The position numbers and the translations under genes were made by a program. 64,000 nucleotides of DNA, taken from Vibrio agarivorans (lineage in GTDB: Bacteria; Pseudomonadota; Gammaproteobacteria; Enterobacterales; Vibrionaceae). The DNA is taken from positions 62,001-126,000 of the forward strand of contig NZ_JAUFQF010000002.1 in assembly GCF_030409635.1 (NCBI RefSeq), given 5' to 3'. The notes below the pieces were generated by a model, which did no database searches, had not been told where the DNA came from, and was given only the letters and a program-made list of their open reading frames with translations. How positions within the stretch are numbered: position 1 is the stretch's first letter; each line of letters opens with the position of its first letter. This document shows, in pieces, positions 1 through 9,734 of this stretch.

Positions 1-195
1 ACTGGTACAGTAAAATGGTTCAACGAAACTAAAGGTTTCGGTTTTATTTCTCAAGAGAACGGCGACGACCTATTCGTACACTTCCGTTCAATCGTTTCTG
101 ACGGTTTCAAAACTCTAAACGAAGGTCAAAAAGTTTCTTTTGACGTTGAGAGCGGTCCTAAAGGTCCTCAAGCTGCTAACGTAACTCCATTATAA
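1..195 (+). CDS. Cold-shock protein, CspA family (5' end outside window)
   Basis: The first 64 codons in frame 1 end at TAA 193-195 and give a cold-shock domain lacking only its first few residues. RNP1 (KGFGFIS) and RNP2 (DLFVHF) are both present. These nucleic-acid-binding beta-barrel proteins act as RNA chaperones during cold shock or growth transitions. The initiation codon and the long 5' UTR typical of csp genes lie upstream of the window, so cold regulation cannot be judged. A strong intrinsic terminator follows. The family is certain; the exact paralogue is not. Confidence 0.93.
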   Translation, partial: TGTVKWFNETKGFGFISQENGDDLFVHFRSIVSDGFKTLNEGQKVSFDVESGPKGPQAANVTPL

Positions 196-218
196 GTTAC
201 CGTTTAAACAGTTTCTTA

Positions 219-245
219 AAGCCTTGCTCTTGAGCAAGGCTTTTT
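219..245 (+). terminator. Intrinsic terminator of the cold-shock gene
   Basis: An 8-bp perfect GC-rich stem (GCCTTGCT/AGCAAGGC) with a 4-nt loop is followed directly by five T residues. It lies 24 bp after the stop codon. Confidence 0.9.
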
Positions 246-367
246 CGTTTCTGAAAGCTAAACATTACAAACACTTCTACACCTTGCGCCAACCTGTCTA
301 CAATTAGTACAACTTGAGCGCTTGTGCTAGACTCGCCTCCCTTTTCTGATTCACCGAGACAACACAG

Positions 368-724
368 ATGAAAATTAAACAAGAGTTACAGAACCTTAAT
401 AACCGCATTAACACGTGTCAGCGCAAGCTTGACGCGGCTAAGTCTCGTGGTGATCAGGAAATGATTACAAAGTTCACTGATGACCTTGATAAGCTGAGTA
501 AAAAAGCAAACTCTCTAAAGCACAAACAGAGTTATGACCTCAACAAAGAGCGTAAGAGTCTGCTTGATATGCCATTCAAGCGTGCGATCACCAAAGAAGA
601 ACAAGCCGACATGGGCAAACTGAAAAAATCAGTTCGTGGTTTGGTTGTGGTTCACCCGATGACGAAGCTCGGTAAAGAGTTGCGCCTTGAAGTTATGACA
701 GGTTTCGCACCGAAAAAATTCTAA
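368..724 (+). CDS. yibL: YibL family ribosome-associated protein
   Basis: This 118-residue protein has a coiled-coil, lysine-rich N-terminal half and the highly conserved YibL C-terminal block ([20 protein letters not shown], then [12 protein letters not shown] and a terminal MTGF). Its length equals E. coli YibL (120 aa). YibL co-sediments with ribosomes in E. coli, but its molecular role is not well defined. The gene is monocistronic, between two terminators. I recognised the family by sequence and have no functional evidence beyond that. Confidence 0.9.
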   Translation: MKIKQELQNLNNRINTCQRKLDAAKSRGDQEMITKFTDDLDKLSKKANSLKHKQSYDLNKERKSLLDMPFKRAITKEEQADMGKLKKSVRGLVVVHPMTKLGKELRLEVMTGFAPKKF

Positions 725-751
725 GTCCTCCCCATTTATGGGGGGACTTTT
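723..751 (+). terminator. Intrinsic terminator of yibL
   Basis: An 11-12 bp stem (AAGTCCTCCCCA paired with TGGGGGGACTT, one bulge) with a TTTA loop overlaps the yibL stop codon and runs into TTT. A second weaker hairpin (GGGCAGGT/ACCTGTCC, then TTTT) follows at about 801-826. Confidence 0.8.
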
Positions 752-861
752 AGGCAGACCCGGCTCTTAAAACTAAGCCTTGTCTGCTCCTAAATTTATC
801 AGGGCAGGTCTTTACCTGTCCTTTTACTATCTGTTAGCTCAACGGTTCTTTAAAGATAACT

Positions 862-1752
862 ATGACCTCTAACCCAACCTCACTGCTGCCAACTGGCGTA
901 AAGTTCATGCTGCTGTCTGCAATGGGCTTTGCCCTGATGTCTGCCTGTGTGAAATATGTCAGCACTCATGGCATCCCTGTTTTTGAAATCGTCGCTGCAA
1001 GGGCACTAGTATCACTGATTTTGAGTTACCTTGATGTGAAAAGAAAGCGTATCTCTATCTGGGGTAACAACCGAAAGCTGTTGTTAGCACGCGGAACTGT
1101 TGGCACGATGGCACTCATGTGTGTGTACTATTCTGTCACTACTCTGCCGCTGGCTGAAGCGACTATTTTACAATACGTTCACCCTGTTTCGACAGCTTTA
1201 CTGGGTTTGCTGTTCCTTAAAGAGCGTATTCAACTCCCGACACTGATTTGTATCGCTCTATGCCTACTTGGCCTTTTTGTTATTGTTCAGCCGAACATGG
1301 CGGGTAATCATGCCGAAGACTTGCCTCTCTTTAGTGTTGGCATAGCATTGCTTGGCGCGATGGGAAGCTCAATTGCTTACATCATCGTGCGTAAGCTCAG
1401 CCGAACAGAAGACAGCTCAGTTATCATCTTCTACTTCCCGTTAGTTGCGTTGCCAACCTCTATCCTTCTAACTTGGAATGACTTTGTGATGCCAAGTCTT
1501 TACCTCACCTTTATGTTGGTACTGATAGGGATATTTACCCAAATTGGTCAATATGGTTTGACTAAGGCGATGCAAACTCAGGCCGCAGGGCAAGCCTCAG
1601 CCTATTCTTACATTCAGATTGTGTTTTCAGCTTTGATTGGCGTTTGGGTGTTTAACGAGATTCCATCTATCTGGACATATATGGGCGGCGGATTGATTGT
1701 GACAGGTGCGCTTATCAATGTGTTTGGGCGACAGTTAAAACTCGTGAAGTAG
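862..1752 (+). CDS. EamA/DMT-superfamily inner-membrane transporter
   Basis: The 296-residue protein is almost entirely hydrophobic, with about ten predicted membrane helices arranged as two EamA repeats (residues ~10-140 and ~155-290). The LPLAEATILQYVHPV stretch at the end of the first repeat is typical of DMT permeases. The family exports or imports metabolites such as amino acids and nucleotide derivatives, and the substrate here cannot be inferred. The gene stands alone and ends in a bidirectional terminator. Confidence 0.85.
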   Translation: MTSNPTSLLPTGVKFMLLSAMGFALMSACVKYVSTHGIPVFEIVAARALVSLILSYLDVKRKRISIWGNNRKLLLARGTVGTMALMCVYYSVTTLPLAEATILQYVHPVSTALLGLLFLKERIQLPTLICIALCLLGLFVIVQPNMAGNHAEDLPLFSVGIALLGAMGSSIAYIIVRKLSRTEDSSVIIFYFPLVALPTSILLTWNDFVMPSLYLTFMLVLIGIFTQIGQYGLTKAMQTQAAGQASAYSYIQIVFSALIGVWVFNEIPSIWTYMGGGLIVTGALINVFGRQLKLVK

Positions 1753-1770
1753 CATCATAGAAATAGAGAC

Positions 1771-1805
1771 AAAAAACGCAGCGACAATTCTCTCGCTGCG
1801 TTTTT
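1771..1805. terminator. Bidirectional intrinsic terminator
   Basis: Arms CGCAGCGA (1777-1784) and TCGCTGCG (1793-1800) are flanked by A6 on the left and T5 on the right. The hairpin can therefore stop transcription from the EamA gene and from the opposite strand. Confidence 0.88.
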
Positions 1806-1816
1806 CATCATATTGA

Positions 1817-1847
1817 ACCACAAACTAAGCGTAGCTTAGTCTGTGGT
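1817..1847. repeat. 14-bp inverted repeat without T-tract
   Basis: ACCACAAACTAAGC and GCTTAGTCTGTGGT pair over 14 bp with one mismatch around a 3-nt GTA loop. No T-run follows on either strand. It could be an mRNA-stabilising hairpin at the 3' end of the DUF6868 transcript or a protein-binding site. The function is unknown. Confidence 0.6.
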
Positions 1848-1913
1848 GCTCGAGCTCTGTTTTAAGCCCTATCACCAAAGGCAACAGAAATGCCTGGTAA
1901 AAACCTATAATTT

Positions 1914-2159
1914 TTAACCAATGATCTTTAGCGCAAGATAAGGTACGACATTCAGTACAAGTGTGAGTATTTTGTAATGACTTAAATAGCAAAAGTATTG
2001 TTGATTCAGTTCACTCTCTGTCAGCGCAGATACACGACTGTGAAATGAAACTATGGCGGATCTCATCGTGGTGAGTAGCAGACTAGATAAGGCAAGCAGT
2101 GCTAGATTGAGCACTGAGCACCAACCAAAAAACTCAGTCACTAGATCGATATCTAACAT
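1914..2159 (-). CDS. Small two-helix membrane protein, DUF6868-like
   Basis: I chose the ATG at 2159 because GGAG sits 6 nt upstream; a TTG at 2183 would add eight residues. The 82-residue product has an N-terminal FFGWC motif with a hydrophobic helix (~8-30), a short polar loop (HSRVSALTESEL) and a second helix near the C-terminus ending VPYLALKIIG. This pattern matches the DUF6868 family as I remember it. Its function is not known. The gene is monocistronic. Confidence 0.65.
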   Translation of the reverse strand: MLDIDLVTEFFGWCSVLNLALLALSSLLLTTMRSAIVSFHSRVSALTESELNQQYFCYLSHYKILTLVLNVVPYLALKIIG

Positions 2160-2472
2160 CAGCAACTCCATTTCAACGTTCAATTTTCACACTAACATAA
2201 AGTGTTGACTTGATATTTAACTAAGATCATCATTTCAATCTAATTACAATTCACTGCGACATGCCAATGGCACTTAATTAATGTGTTTCAAAATGTAAGC
2301 CATAACTATCAGTCACCACATCAAATAAACAGACTAAATCCATTTTTATCATTCACTTAAGTCACAATGGTTAACCTATATCGCATTCATGCAAGTGATA
2401 ACATTGACACTTATTATACTGTGTTGTTTGTATTAAAATTCGCGCCACTTTTTACTCAAATTTTCTGCAGAC

Positions 2473-2907
2473 ATGAAATATATAATTCAGCTACTCGTAC
2501 TAATGAGTGTCTCATTCGGTGCGGCAGCCAATAAACAGATCGGTGTCGGAGTGGGTTTTCACTTTGGCGAAAACGAAATTGAGGAGCAATGGGAAGATGA
2601 TTTTCGTGTCCATGGCAGCCTAATGTACAATGAGCCAGGCAAGCTTTATACGAAAATCGCTTCGGATTTTAAACACTACCATACGGCATCAGCAGGGATT
2701 AGTATTCCTGTTCAACCGTTTGAACACGGTAGCGCCAGCATCGGCATTGGTGGCGGTGTTCTTGACTACAAATACAGCGATGACAACTGGGTTGTGTCGT
2801 TAATGTTTGCCTCCAACTTGGTGTTTCACAACCTTGGTCAAGGTGCGACTATCGACTTTAACAGTGATATGATTGCGTTTAATTACTTTATTGCCTTCAT
2901 TCAATAA
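2473..2907 (+). CDS. Exported hypothetical protein, possible small outer-membrane beta-barrel
   Basis: The 144-residue product starts with a signal peptide (cleavage probably after GAAA, residues ~17-19). Alternating polar/hydrophobic strands follow, with glycine-rich segments (IGVGVGFHFG, GIGGGVLDY) as in YfaZ-like or small porin-type barrels. It ends in an aromatic-rich strand (NYFIAFIQ). I do not recognise a named family. It is a single gene preceded by 313 bp of AT-rich DNA in which I see no other gene, and it ends at a bidirectional terminator. Confidence 0.65.
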   Translation: MKYIIQLLVLMSVSFGAAANKQIGVGVGFHFGENEIEEQWEDDFRVHGSLMYNEPGKLYTKIASDFKHYHTASAGISIPVQPFEHGSASIGIGGGVLDYKYSDDNWVVSLMFASNLVFHNLGQGATIDFNSDMIAFNYFIAFIQ

Positions 2908-2943
2908 ACTACTTTTGTAGTAAACCAAAGCTGAAATCACTAT

Positions 2944-2980
2944 AATGAAATAAGAAGTCTCTGTGACTCCTTATTTCATT
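2944..2980. terminator. Long inverted repeat between convergent genes, terminator-like
   Basis: Sixteen-base arms (2944-2959 and 2965-2980) pair with a single mismatch around a 5-nt loop. The ends are A/T-rich (AATGAAATAA/TTATTTCATT). It separates the exported hypothetical gene from the convergent chemoreceptor gene. Confidence 0.7.
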
Positions 2981-3017
2981 AACATCACTCTGAATCGAAA
3001 AAACATCTTTGACCGTT

Positions 3018-4679
3018 TTATCCGATCTTAAAGTATGTTAACTGCTGCTTAAGCTCTTCAGCGACACTCACCATCTCTTGTGTTTGCTTGGCTAGATGCT
3101 CTGTTGCATGGCTGATTTCTGCTGCAGACAAGTGAATCGTTGAGACATTTTCACTCATCTCGTTTGCAACACCACCTTGCTGCTCTGCCGCTGCAGCAAT
3201 TTGAGCCACCATGCTATTAGCTTGAGCCATTTCAGACATCATGCCATCTAAAGTCACTTTAGTTTCATTGGCAACCTGGGTTGTCGCATCAATATTTTGA
3301 TTATTGCTCTCCATCACGTTGAGCACTTTATCTGCATTGTCATAAAGCTCATTGATGGTTTGCTGAACCTCATTGGTTGAAGCTTGCGTGCGACTCGCTA
3401 GATTTCGTACTTCATCCGCGACGACCGCAAAGCCACGGCCTTGCTCACCAGCTCTCGCCGCTTCAATTGCCGCATTTAGGGCCAGCAGGTTGGTTTGCTC
3501 TGAAACTTCTTGGATCACTTGAACAACCGCACCGATATTATCAACGCCTTGCTTAAGCTCTGCCATCAGCTCTGATGTTTCAGTGATCGACGACGATATT
3601 GTGGTCACTGCTCCGAGTGTCGAGTTCATGCTTTCACGACCCAACAAGGCTTCCTGAGAGACTTGATCAGTGCGCTCAGAGGTCTGCTCTGCATTGCGCG
3701 CTACGTCTTTGATGGTGCTCGACATCTCTGTCATTGCTGTTGAAAGCTGTTCTAATTGCTGATTCTGAGATGCAATGCTCGTTGAAGTCTCTTCACTTGT
3801 TGAGGCAATGCTCTCAGACAAAGCACTGGCCTTTTCCGCTGTTTCTAGCGAAAGTGTCAGTGTTTCTCTCATCGTAGATTGCATAGCTGCAAGGCCTTTC
3901 GATAACTGGCCAATTTCATCGTCTCTTTTCAAACCGACGAACTGAGTGAGATCCCCTTCTGAGATACGTTTTAGCTTATTCAGCAACTGATTAATTGGTT
4001 GCACAATACTGTTACCAATAATCAAACTTGCTGAGAACAACAAAGCTATCGCAACCAAAGCGATCGTTGCTTGAATTTGGATATTGCGAACAAAGGCTTG
4101 CTCAATGTCAGAGACAAATAAGCCCGAGCCAATAATCCAATCCCACTCACGCACATAGCTCACGTAAGAAATCTTATCGAGAAGCTCGCCTTGTGGAGAC
4201 AGCCACGTGTAGTCAAGCCCACCAGCGCCGTTCGTTCGAGCAATCTGAGACATCTCTTGCCAGTGGTGGTGCCCGGCACCATCACGCACTTGCGTCATAT
4301 CATTACCCACCGATGTCGGGCGCAGTGGGTGCATCACTAGCTTGTTGGAAGTATCTGTTATCCAGTAGTAGTTATTTCCTTCGTAGCGCAGTGCAGCAAG
4401 ACTTGCCAACGCCTGTGATTTGGCCTCTTCAACCGACAAATCAGTGCGATTTTTGTAGTGATTAACAAGGGAAATCGCCGTTTCTACTTGGTGCTCTAAT
4501 TTCTCCGATCGCTCTGTAAGCTGCTGTTCTTTCTGTAGAAAAAGGTTAAATATACTGGTACTTATGAGCAGGAAAGCAGCAGCAAATACCATGAGCAGTA
4601 ACTTATATTTTATCGCGAGGTTCTTTAATACCACTGTGGGCCTCTTATTGTATGTGTGCAATCTAGTGGTATTCTGCAC
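3018..4679 (-). CDS. Methyl-accepting chemotaxis protein with single-Cache sensor
   Basis: The 553-residue chemoreceptor has an N-terminal membrane helix (~22-46) and a periplasmic sensor of the sCache_2 type (NNYYWITD, then [18 protein letters not shown]). A second helix (~205-225), a HAMP domain (~226-280) and a cytoplasmic coiled coil follow. The signalling tip is the canonical hairpin core ([20 protein letters not shown], then [15 protein letters not shown]). Cache_2 sensors often bind small carboxylates, but the ligand here is unknown. There is no C-terminal NWETF-type CheR/CheB pentapeptide. It is monocistronic. Confidence 0.93.
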   Translation of the reverse strand: MQNTTRLHTYNKRPTVVLKNLAIKYKLLLMVFAAAFLLISTSIFNLFLQKEQQLTERSEKLEHQVETAISLVNHYKNRTDLSVEEAKSQALASLAALRYEGNNYYWITDTSNKLVMHPLRPTSVGNDMTQVRDGAGHHHWQEMSQIARTNGAGGLDYTWLSPQGELLDKISYVSYVREWDWIIGSGLFVSDIEQAFVRNIQIQATIALVAIALLFSASLIIGNSIVQPINQLLNKLKRISEGDLTQFVGLKRDDEIGQLSKGLAAMQSTMRETLTLSLETAEKASALSESIASTSEETSTSIASQNQQLEQLSTAMTEMSSTIKDVARNAEQTSERTDQVSQEALLGRESMNSTLGAVTTISSSITETSELMAELKQGVDNIGAVVQVIQEVSEQTNLLALNAAIEAARAGEQGRGFAVVADEVRNLASRTQASTNEVQQTINELYDNADKVLNVMESNNQNIDATTQVANETKVTLDGMMSEMAQANSMVAQIAAAAEQQGGVANEMSENVSTIHLSAAEISHATEHLAKQTQEMVSVAEELKQQLTYFKIG

Positions 4680-4943
4680 TGCAACTCATGTCATTAACAG
4701 AACACGCCGCGCACTTATAATTGATAAGTGGTATCAATATGTAACTTCATGTAAACACAACCTACGTTCTTCCTTCCTGATGAAATAACTTTCCGCCTAA
4801 AAAATAAGAATTGTGACTCTAGCCGCATGTGATTTATCCAAGTTCCGACATAGCACCGATTTTCCAACAAATCGAACGCGGTAAGGTATATCCAATTCAA
4901 AATTTAATGGCGTGATGCCAAATAACATAATTGAGAGAAACAT

Positions 4944-5957
4944 ATGTCAGTCACATTTTGTCCAAACATACGCTGGGGAATCATCGGCCCGGGACGTATC
5001 GCTCATCGCTTTGCTGGCGCATTTTCTGCCATCAATGATGGTGCGCTCTATGCTGTCGCCAGTCGCAATAAAGAGCGATTAGCCGTCTTCGCAGACCAGT
5101 TTGGCATACCACACCGTTACACCGATTATGAATCTATCTTAGCGGATCCAAATGTAGATGCGATTTACATTGCTACGCCCCACCGTTTCCATTTTGAGCT
5201 AGCTAAACAAGCACTTGAATCAGGAAAAGCGGTACTGTGTGAGAAACCACTAACGGTAAATAGCACTCAAAGCCAAACCCTATTCGAGATTGCCAAACAA
5301 AATGATGCCTTCTTAATGGAAGCTCTCTGGTCGCGTTTCTTACCCGCATGGCAACAAATCAAACAGTGGCTCAATGACGGTGTTATTGGCGAAGTTGTCT
5401 CGATGCACTCTTCCTTCGGATTCAAAGCAGAGCGCAATGTCGATGACCGCTTATTTAACCTTGAACTCGCTGGCGGCGCGCTGCTTGATACTGGTGTATA
5501 CAATATTGCTATGTCTGATTTCGTTATGGGACAAGCACCCGATACCATCCAATCTGACGTGTTGGTGGGTGCCACGGGCGTTGATGAACGCTGCACTGTC
5601 ACTCTGAGCTTTGGTGATGTGCGCAGTGAGTTTACCTGCTCTTTCTTAGAAGCCTTACCCAATGAGTTCCGTGTTGTCGGCTCAGACGGACAAGTCATCG
5701 CTAAGAGTAATTTCTGGGAACTGGATAGTGTGCAACTGACAAACAAAGACGGTTCTGAGCAGTGCTTCTCATTCCCTCATCTAAGTAATGGGTTTGAGTA
5801 TCAAGTGATGGAAGTCCATCGTTGCCTGCACGCAGGAAAACGTGCCAGCGATAATGTTTCTCCCGAGTTTACTATCCGCAATATGGCCGTTATGGATGCG
5901 ATTTTAGCGCAAGCTGGTGTGCGCTACCCGTTTCTAAAATATGAGGCGACCGTATGA
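4944..5957 (+). CDS. Gfo/Idh/MocA family NAD(P)-dependent oxidoreductase
   Basis: The 337-residue protein has an N-terminal Rossmann fold (WGIIGPGRIAHRFA, residues ~11-24) and the family motif CEKPLTVN (~98-105), whose lysine is the usual catalytic residue. A C-terminal alpha/beta substrate domain includes GGALLDTGVY with the conserved aspartate. The substrate is probably a sugar or a cyclic polyol; the closest resemblance is to dihydrodiol dehydrogenase/MviM-like members. The stop codon overlaps the start of the following GNAT gene by 4 bp, so the two are translationally coupled. Confidence 0.88.
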   Translation: MSVTFCPNIRWGIIGPGRIAHRFAGAFSAINDGALYAVASRNKERLAVFADQFGIPHRYTDYESILADPNVDAIYIATPHRFHFELAKQALESGKAVLCEKPLTVNSTQSQTLFEIAKQNDAFLMEALWSRFLPAWQQIKQWLNDGVIGEVVSMHSSFGFKAERNVDDRLFNLELAGGALLDTGVYNIAMSDFVMGQAPDTIQSDVLVGATGVDERCTVTLSFGDVRSEFTCSFLEALPNEFRVVGSDGQVIAKSNFWELDSVQLTNKDGSEQCFSFPHLSNGFEYQVMEVHRCLHAGKRASDNVSPEFTIRNMAVMDAILAQAGVRYPFLKYEATV

Positions 5958-6436
5958 TAGAACTCGATACACTGAAGCCCAAATACCAAGAGAAAATCCT
6001 TGAGATTTCATTGACGACAGAACAGGAGCAGTTTGCCAGTTCTCCCCTCGCTTTTTTGGCAGACAAAACCATTGGTGTTGACCATCATGTGATAAAAATT
6101 GAGTGTGACGTGGTTGGCTTTTTCAAGCTCGACCGCTATTTTTCAGAGCAAAATGATTTTGCGCCCGTACGTTCACTTGGTTTAAAGGCGTTTGTTATAG
6201 ACCCGGCATTTCAAGGCCAAGGTATTGGCCAGCGTGCGGTCAATGCCTTGCCCAAATATGTCAAAAGTCACTACCCTGATTTCAATACGATTTACCTCAC
6301 TGTCAACTGCAAGAATGACGCGGCAAAACACTGTTATCTCAAAGGTGGGTTTATCGACTCTGGTGAGTTGTATCTAGGCGGACCTGTTGGCCCGCAGCAC
6401 ATCTTGTATCAAGATTTGAGCAGCCGAAGGATATAG
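5954..6436 (+). CDS. GNAT family N-acetyltransferase
   Basis: The 160-residue protein carries the GNAT acetyl-CoA motif A (FVIDPAFQGQGIGQRAVNAL, ~79-98) and the motif B region (NDAAKHCYLKGGF). Its ATG overlaps the stop of the upstream oxidoreductase gene (ATGA), indicating a two-gene operon. The acceptor substrate is not evident. Confidence 0.87.
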   Translation: MIELDTLKPKYQEKILEISLTTEQEQFASSPLAFLADKTIGVDHHVIKIECDVVGFFKLDRYFSEQNDFAPVRSLGLKAFVIDPAFQGQGIGQRAVNALPKYVKSHYPDFNTIYLTVNCKNDAAKHCYLKGGFIDSGELYLGGPVGPQHILYQDLSSRRI

Positions 6437-6519
6437 TTGCTCTCAACAGAATCATTATAAGAACCCATGCCATTGGGTGATTAATTCAGCCCTAAAACCA
6501 GTCACTTAGTTTAATCTCA

Positions 6520-6557
6520 AGCGATTACTTTTAGTGCATTGCACCAAAAGTAATCGC
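6520..6557. repeat. 18-19 bp inverted repeat downstream of the GNAT gene
   Basis: The arms at 6520-6538 and 6540-6557 pair almost perfectly (one A-C/G-U type mismatch), giving a very stable hairpin with internal A4/T4 runs. No T-tract follows. It is probably a terminator-like or 3'-stabilising structure for the oxidoreductase-GNAT mRNA. The rest of the 245-bp gap to the next gene holds nothing else that I can identify. Confidence 0.6.
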
Positions 6558-6681
6558 TCGCTAGCACCAAAATAATGCACTCCTATCTGCTTTCACGCCC
6601 AAAGCACTCAAAAACACCCCATTAAGACGTGGTTCAATAATTGCTAACTTATTAATAGTTATAGAAACACGGACAAGAATA

Positions 6682-8808
6682 ATGGATTTAACGCTTCAAG
6701 AACGTCATTGGCTAAAATGGTTTGGTAGAACCGGAAAAATTGCAATGCGCAAAGCCTGCTTTTTCAATCGAAATCGTACCAAAGAACTAGAACAGACTTT
6801 TGATAGTATCGCCCATACGCGTGTTCAACTTCTAAAGACCTGGGTTAATAATCAGTGGCACTTTCTTGAGGATGCGGCTCTCTACCTATCGAGCCGCAGG
6901 GAAGATCAAACCCAAGAAACCTTGCAACAGCTATTAAGGCGGGGACAAGACTTCTCCGAACTGTTCATTACCGATCATCAAGGCACCACGCTACACTCAT
7001 CATTCTCACGCCACATAGGCCAAGTGATTGTCGATGATAAAGCGCATACCCACGGACAACAAAAGCGTTATTTACATGGTCCTTTCGTTGACCCACGTAG
7101 CCTTGAAGTCGGTGCATCGAGCTCATCATTTCATGATGAAGTCACCCTCATGTTTTATGTCCCGTTTACCCGAAGCAACGGCGAACAAGGCTGTCTCGTT
7201 GGTCGTATCCCCAATGATGTGATCAGCGATCTAATTCAACGTGAGGCAGGGCATATATACAGTGAGTCTGGCGACAACTACCTATTCATGGTCAAATCTA
7301 ATCACGACCCAAGCATTCAACCGGGCATTGCCCTTTCACGCTCACGCTTTGAAGACAACACCTTTTCTCATGGCGAAAACCTAAAACAAGGTGTCAGCAC
7401 CGACTGGGGTAGTGTGAAAATCCAACGTCACACTGAATTTGAGATCCGCTTTACCGATCCTGCCACTAATGAATTGCACCCAGGTGTCCGCGAGACTATC
7501 AAAAATGGCAGCAACCTCTTCGTTGAATACCCTGGGTATTCCGACTATCGCCATATTCCTGTGATTGGAAAAGGCTTAACGTTTCAGCTAGAGGGCTCTC
7601 CTGACACCTTCGGTATGATGTGTGAGTCTGATTTAGAGGAGGTGTATCGTGACCGTAGCCTAAGTCAAAAGCTATCTACCCACTTCATAACCAGTATGAC
7701 GGCGACACTTTTTGTTCCCCAATTTATCGCTCACTGGTTTAACTTAGGCCTTGCAGCACAGAGTGCCCTCATGGTGCTGTGTATGTTTATCAGCCTACTG
7801 CTATTTCGCACGTTTTCAGCAAAGCCACTCGCTAATAAAGTGCATCAAATGACCATGGTGATTCAAACTTTAGCGGAAGGTGATGGCAACCTGAGACAAC
7901 GTTTAGACCCAAGCAGCTTTAGCAGTGACGAGCTAGGGAGTTTAGGTCGTTGGATCAACAGTTTTATCGATAATCTCGACGGTATAATTAGTGAACTGGT
8001 GCATGCCAGCAGTGAGGTTAAGCAAGTGTCTGAATCTATGTTTAGACGCAGCCAAGTCATGCGCTCAGCCAGTGAAGAGGCCTCTGCATCGCTAACGAAT
8101 ATGGTCGAACTAAGCCAGCATCAACAAGATGAAATCACTAATGCGAATGTTTCAGCCACCCAAATGGATGTGGTAATGAAAGAAGCGGTGGAAAGCGCAG
8201 AACAGGAATATCAACAAGCAGCACAAGGAATGGAGACCGTGCGAAGCATAGTTGAAACTTCCGCGCTGAGCGTCAACCAAGTCAACAGTGACATGGACAA
8301 GGTCTCTGGCATCATTGACATCATCACCGATATCACTGCACAAACCAACCTGCTGGCACTCAATGCTGCGATTGAAGCTGCTCGTGCTGGCGAACACGGA
8401 CGCGGATTCTCTGTGGTAGCGTCTGAAGTGCGAACTTTGGCGGATAGAACTTCCGAAGCAGCCAATCATATTGGCAGTATCATGAAAGAGCTCAATACTA
8501 AGTCACGTCAAGCGGTCGTCTCTATGGAGCAAGGAGTAGAGAACGTCAGTAACGGAAACTTGATGGTCAATTCCAGTGAGCGCAGTGAACAAATGCATGC
8601 TGCGGTCTCCGACCTTTTCCAAACCATCTCTAAATTAGATCAGAACAGCACACAAAACGGCGCTACCGCTGATAAAGCGCAGCGCTCTGTACAAGAGCTT
8701 CAGGGCTCAACTCAACAACTCGAACGACGAGTGACCCTAATGAGTAATGCACTAGAGCGTCTTGAGCAGTTAGTCGGGCGATTTGAGGTGAGCAGTAAGG
8801 TCGCTTAA
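6682..8808 (+). CDS. Methyl-accepting chemotaxis protein with large N-terminal sensor region
   Basis: The 708-residue chemoreceptor has an N-terminal region of about 330 residues resembling a Cache/PAS-type sensor ([20 protein letters not shown]). Hydrophobic segments follow at ~335-375, then a HAMP-like linker (~378-440) and the MCP signalling hairpin ([20 protein letters not shown], then [17 protein letters not shown]). The first 30 residues (basic, aromatic) do not form a clear membrane helix. The usual topology with a periplasmic sensor flanked by two helices is therefore not obvious. It lies next to the uronate cluster and shares its terminator with kduD; a role in uronate sensing is speculation. 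Confidence 0.88.
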   Translation: MDLTLQERHWLKWFGRTGKIAMRKACFFNRNRTKELEQTFDSIAHTRVQLLKTWVNNQWHFLEDAALYLSSRREDQTQETLQQLLRRGQDFSELFITDHQGTTLHSSFSRHIGQVIVDDKAHTHGQQKRYLHGPFVDPRSLEVGASSSSFHDEVTLMFYVPFTRSNGEQGCLVGRIPNDVISDLIQREAGHIYSESGDNYLFMVKSNHDPSIQPGIALSRSRFEDNTFSHGENLKQGVSTDWGSVKIQRHTEFEIRFTDPATNELHPGVRETIKNGSNLFVEYPGYSDYRHIPVIGKGLTFQLEGSPDTFGMMCESDLEEVYRDRSLSQKLSTHFITSMTATLFVPQFIAHWFNLGLAAQSALMVLCMFISLLLFRTFSAKPLANKVHQMTMVIQTLAEGDGNLRQRLDPSSFSSDELGSLGRWINSFIDNLDGIISELVHASSEVKQVSESMFRRSQVMRSASEEASASLTNMVELSQHQQDEITNANVSATQMDVVMKEAVESAEQEYQQAAQGMETVRSIVETSALSVNQVNSDMDKVSGIIDIITDITAQTNLLALNAAIEAARAGEHGRGFSVVASEVRTLADRTSEAANHIGSIMKELNTKSRQAVVSMEQGVENVSNGNLMVNSSERSEQMHAAVSDLFQTISKLDQNSTQNGATADKAQRSVQELQGSTQQLERRVTLMSNALERLEQLVGRFEVSSKVA

Positions 8809-8825
8809 TACACACTCCGTTTAAC

Positions 8826-8857
8826 AAAAAAGAGCCAGTCAACACTGGCTCTTTTTC
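8826..8857. terminator. Bidirectional terminator between chemoreceptor and kduD
   Basis: The AGAGCCAGT/ACTGGCTCT stem is flanked by an A-run on the left and T5 on the right. It can terminate both convergent transcripts. Confidence 0.88.
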
Positions 8858-8867
8858 TTACGCAATA

Positions 8868-9629
8868 CTACCTTGCTAACCAACCGCCATCAACAGCGAT
8901 GGTATGGCCATGCATGTAATTGGAAGCAGCTGAGGCTAAGAAAACGCAGCTACCTGCCAAATCTTGTGGTGTGCCCCAACGGCCTGCTGGAATACGCCCA
9001 ACAATCTCTTTATTACGCTGACCATCTTCTCGCAGAGCCTGTGTATTGTTCGTCGCCATATAGCCCGGAGCAATACCATTCACATTGATACCATATTGCG
9101 CCCACTCATTGGCCATCAGGCGTGTAAGACCAAGCAGGCCACTCTTTGATGCCGTGTAAGAAGAGACTCGAATGCCACCTTGATACGACAGCATAGACGC
9201 GATATTAATGATCTTGCCGCCTTCGCCTTGAGCGATGAACTGCTTCGCAACGGCTTGTGACAAGAAGAACACCGACTTGGCGTTGGTGTCCATCACGTCG
9301 TCCCAATCTTGCTCGGTAAAATCGAGCGCATCGTTACGGCGAATGATGCCAGCATTGTTCACCAGAATGTCGATTCGGCCCGCTAGCTTTAGTGACTGCT
9401 CGACCACGTCATTGACACACTGACTGTTGCTTAAATCCGCCTTTACATTGTAAAAGCGCTGCCCTGCTTGCTCTACAAGCGCCTGAGTTTCTGTCGGTTC
9501 AGAGCGATTGACGCCAACAATATCACACCCAGCTTGGGCTAAACCCACAGCCATTCCTTGACCTAAACCGGTATTGCAGCCAGTGACGACAGCGACTTTG
9601 CCTTGCAGATTAAATGCATCAAGAATCAT
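8868..9629 (-). CDS. kduD: 2-deoxy-D-gluconate 3-dehydrogenase-type SDR (KduD paralogue 2)
   Basis: The 253-residue short-chain dehydrogenase has the NAD motif VVTGCNTGLGQG (~14-25), NNAG (~91-94), the catalytic triad S145-Y158-K162 and the KduD-typical ending AVDGGWLAR. KduD reduces 2,5-diketo-3-deoxygluconate to 2-keto-3-deoxygluconate in unsaturated-uronate catabolism. It is the last gene of the symporter-uxaC-lyase direction but has its own 288-bp upstream spacer with a TTGTATGACAA element. It is closely similar to, but clearly divergent from, the second kduD at 17151-17912; this copy is the less E. coli-like of the two. A related uronate-specific SDR activity is possible. Confidence 0.88.
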   Translation of the reverse strand: MILDAFNLQGKVAVVTGCNTGLGQGMAVGLAQAGCDIVGVNRSEPTETQALVEQAGQRFYNVKADLSNSQCVNDVVEQSLKLAGRIDILVNNAGIIRRNDALDFTEQDWDDVMDTNAKSVFFLSQAVAKQFIAQGEGGKIINIASMLSYQGGIRVSSYTASKSGLLGLTRLMANEWAQYGINVNGIAPGYMATNNTQALREDGQRNKEIVGRIPAGRWGTPQDLAGSCVFLASAASNYMHGHTIAVDGGWLAR

Positions 9630-9686
9630 TACTCATTTCCAATATCAAACGCTTTTTTGAATATGGCTATGTTGGCAGAGTTAATT

Positions 9687-9697
9687 TTGTATGACAA
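9687..9697. promoter_or_regulatory. Candidate FadR-type GntR operator, TTGTATGACAA
   Basis: The element fits the FadR-subfamily half-site pattern TnGTnnnACnA and lies 58 bp upstream of kduD. The same word recurs at 15326-15336 (TAGTATGACAA) and 18054-18064, always in promoters of this cluster. Confidence 0.5.
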
Positions 9698-9734
9698 ATC
9701 TTAATGCGACATCATTTCTGGTTTTCCGAAAAAT

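Noticed and set aside
5267-5746. 159-codon minus-strand ORF inside the Gfo/Idh gene
   Set aside because: It is antisense to a well-supported gene and has no recognisable protein features.
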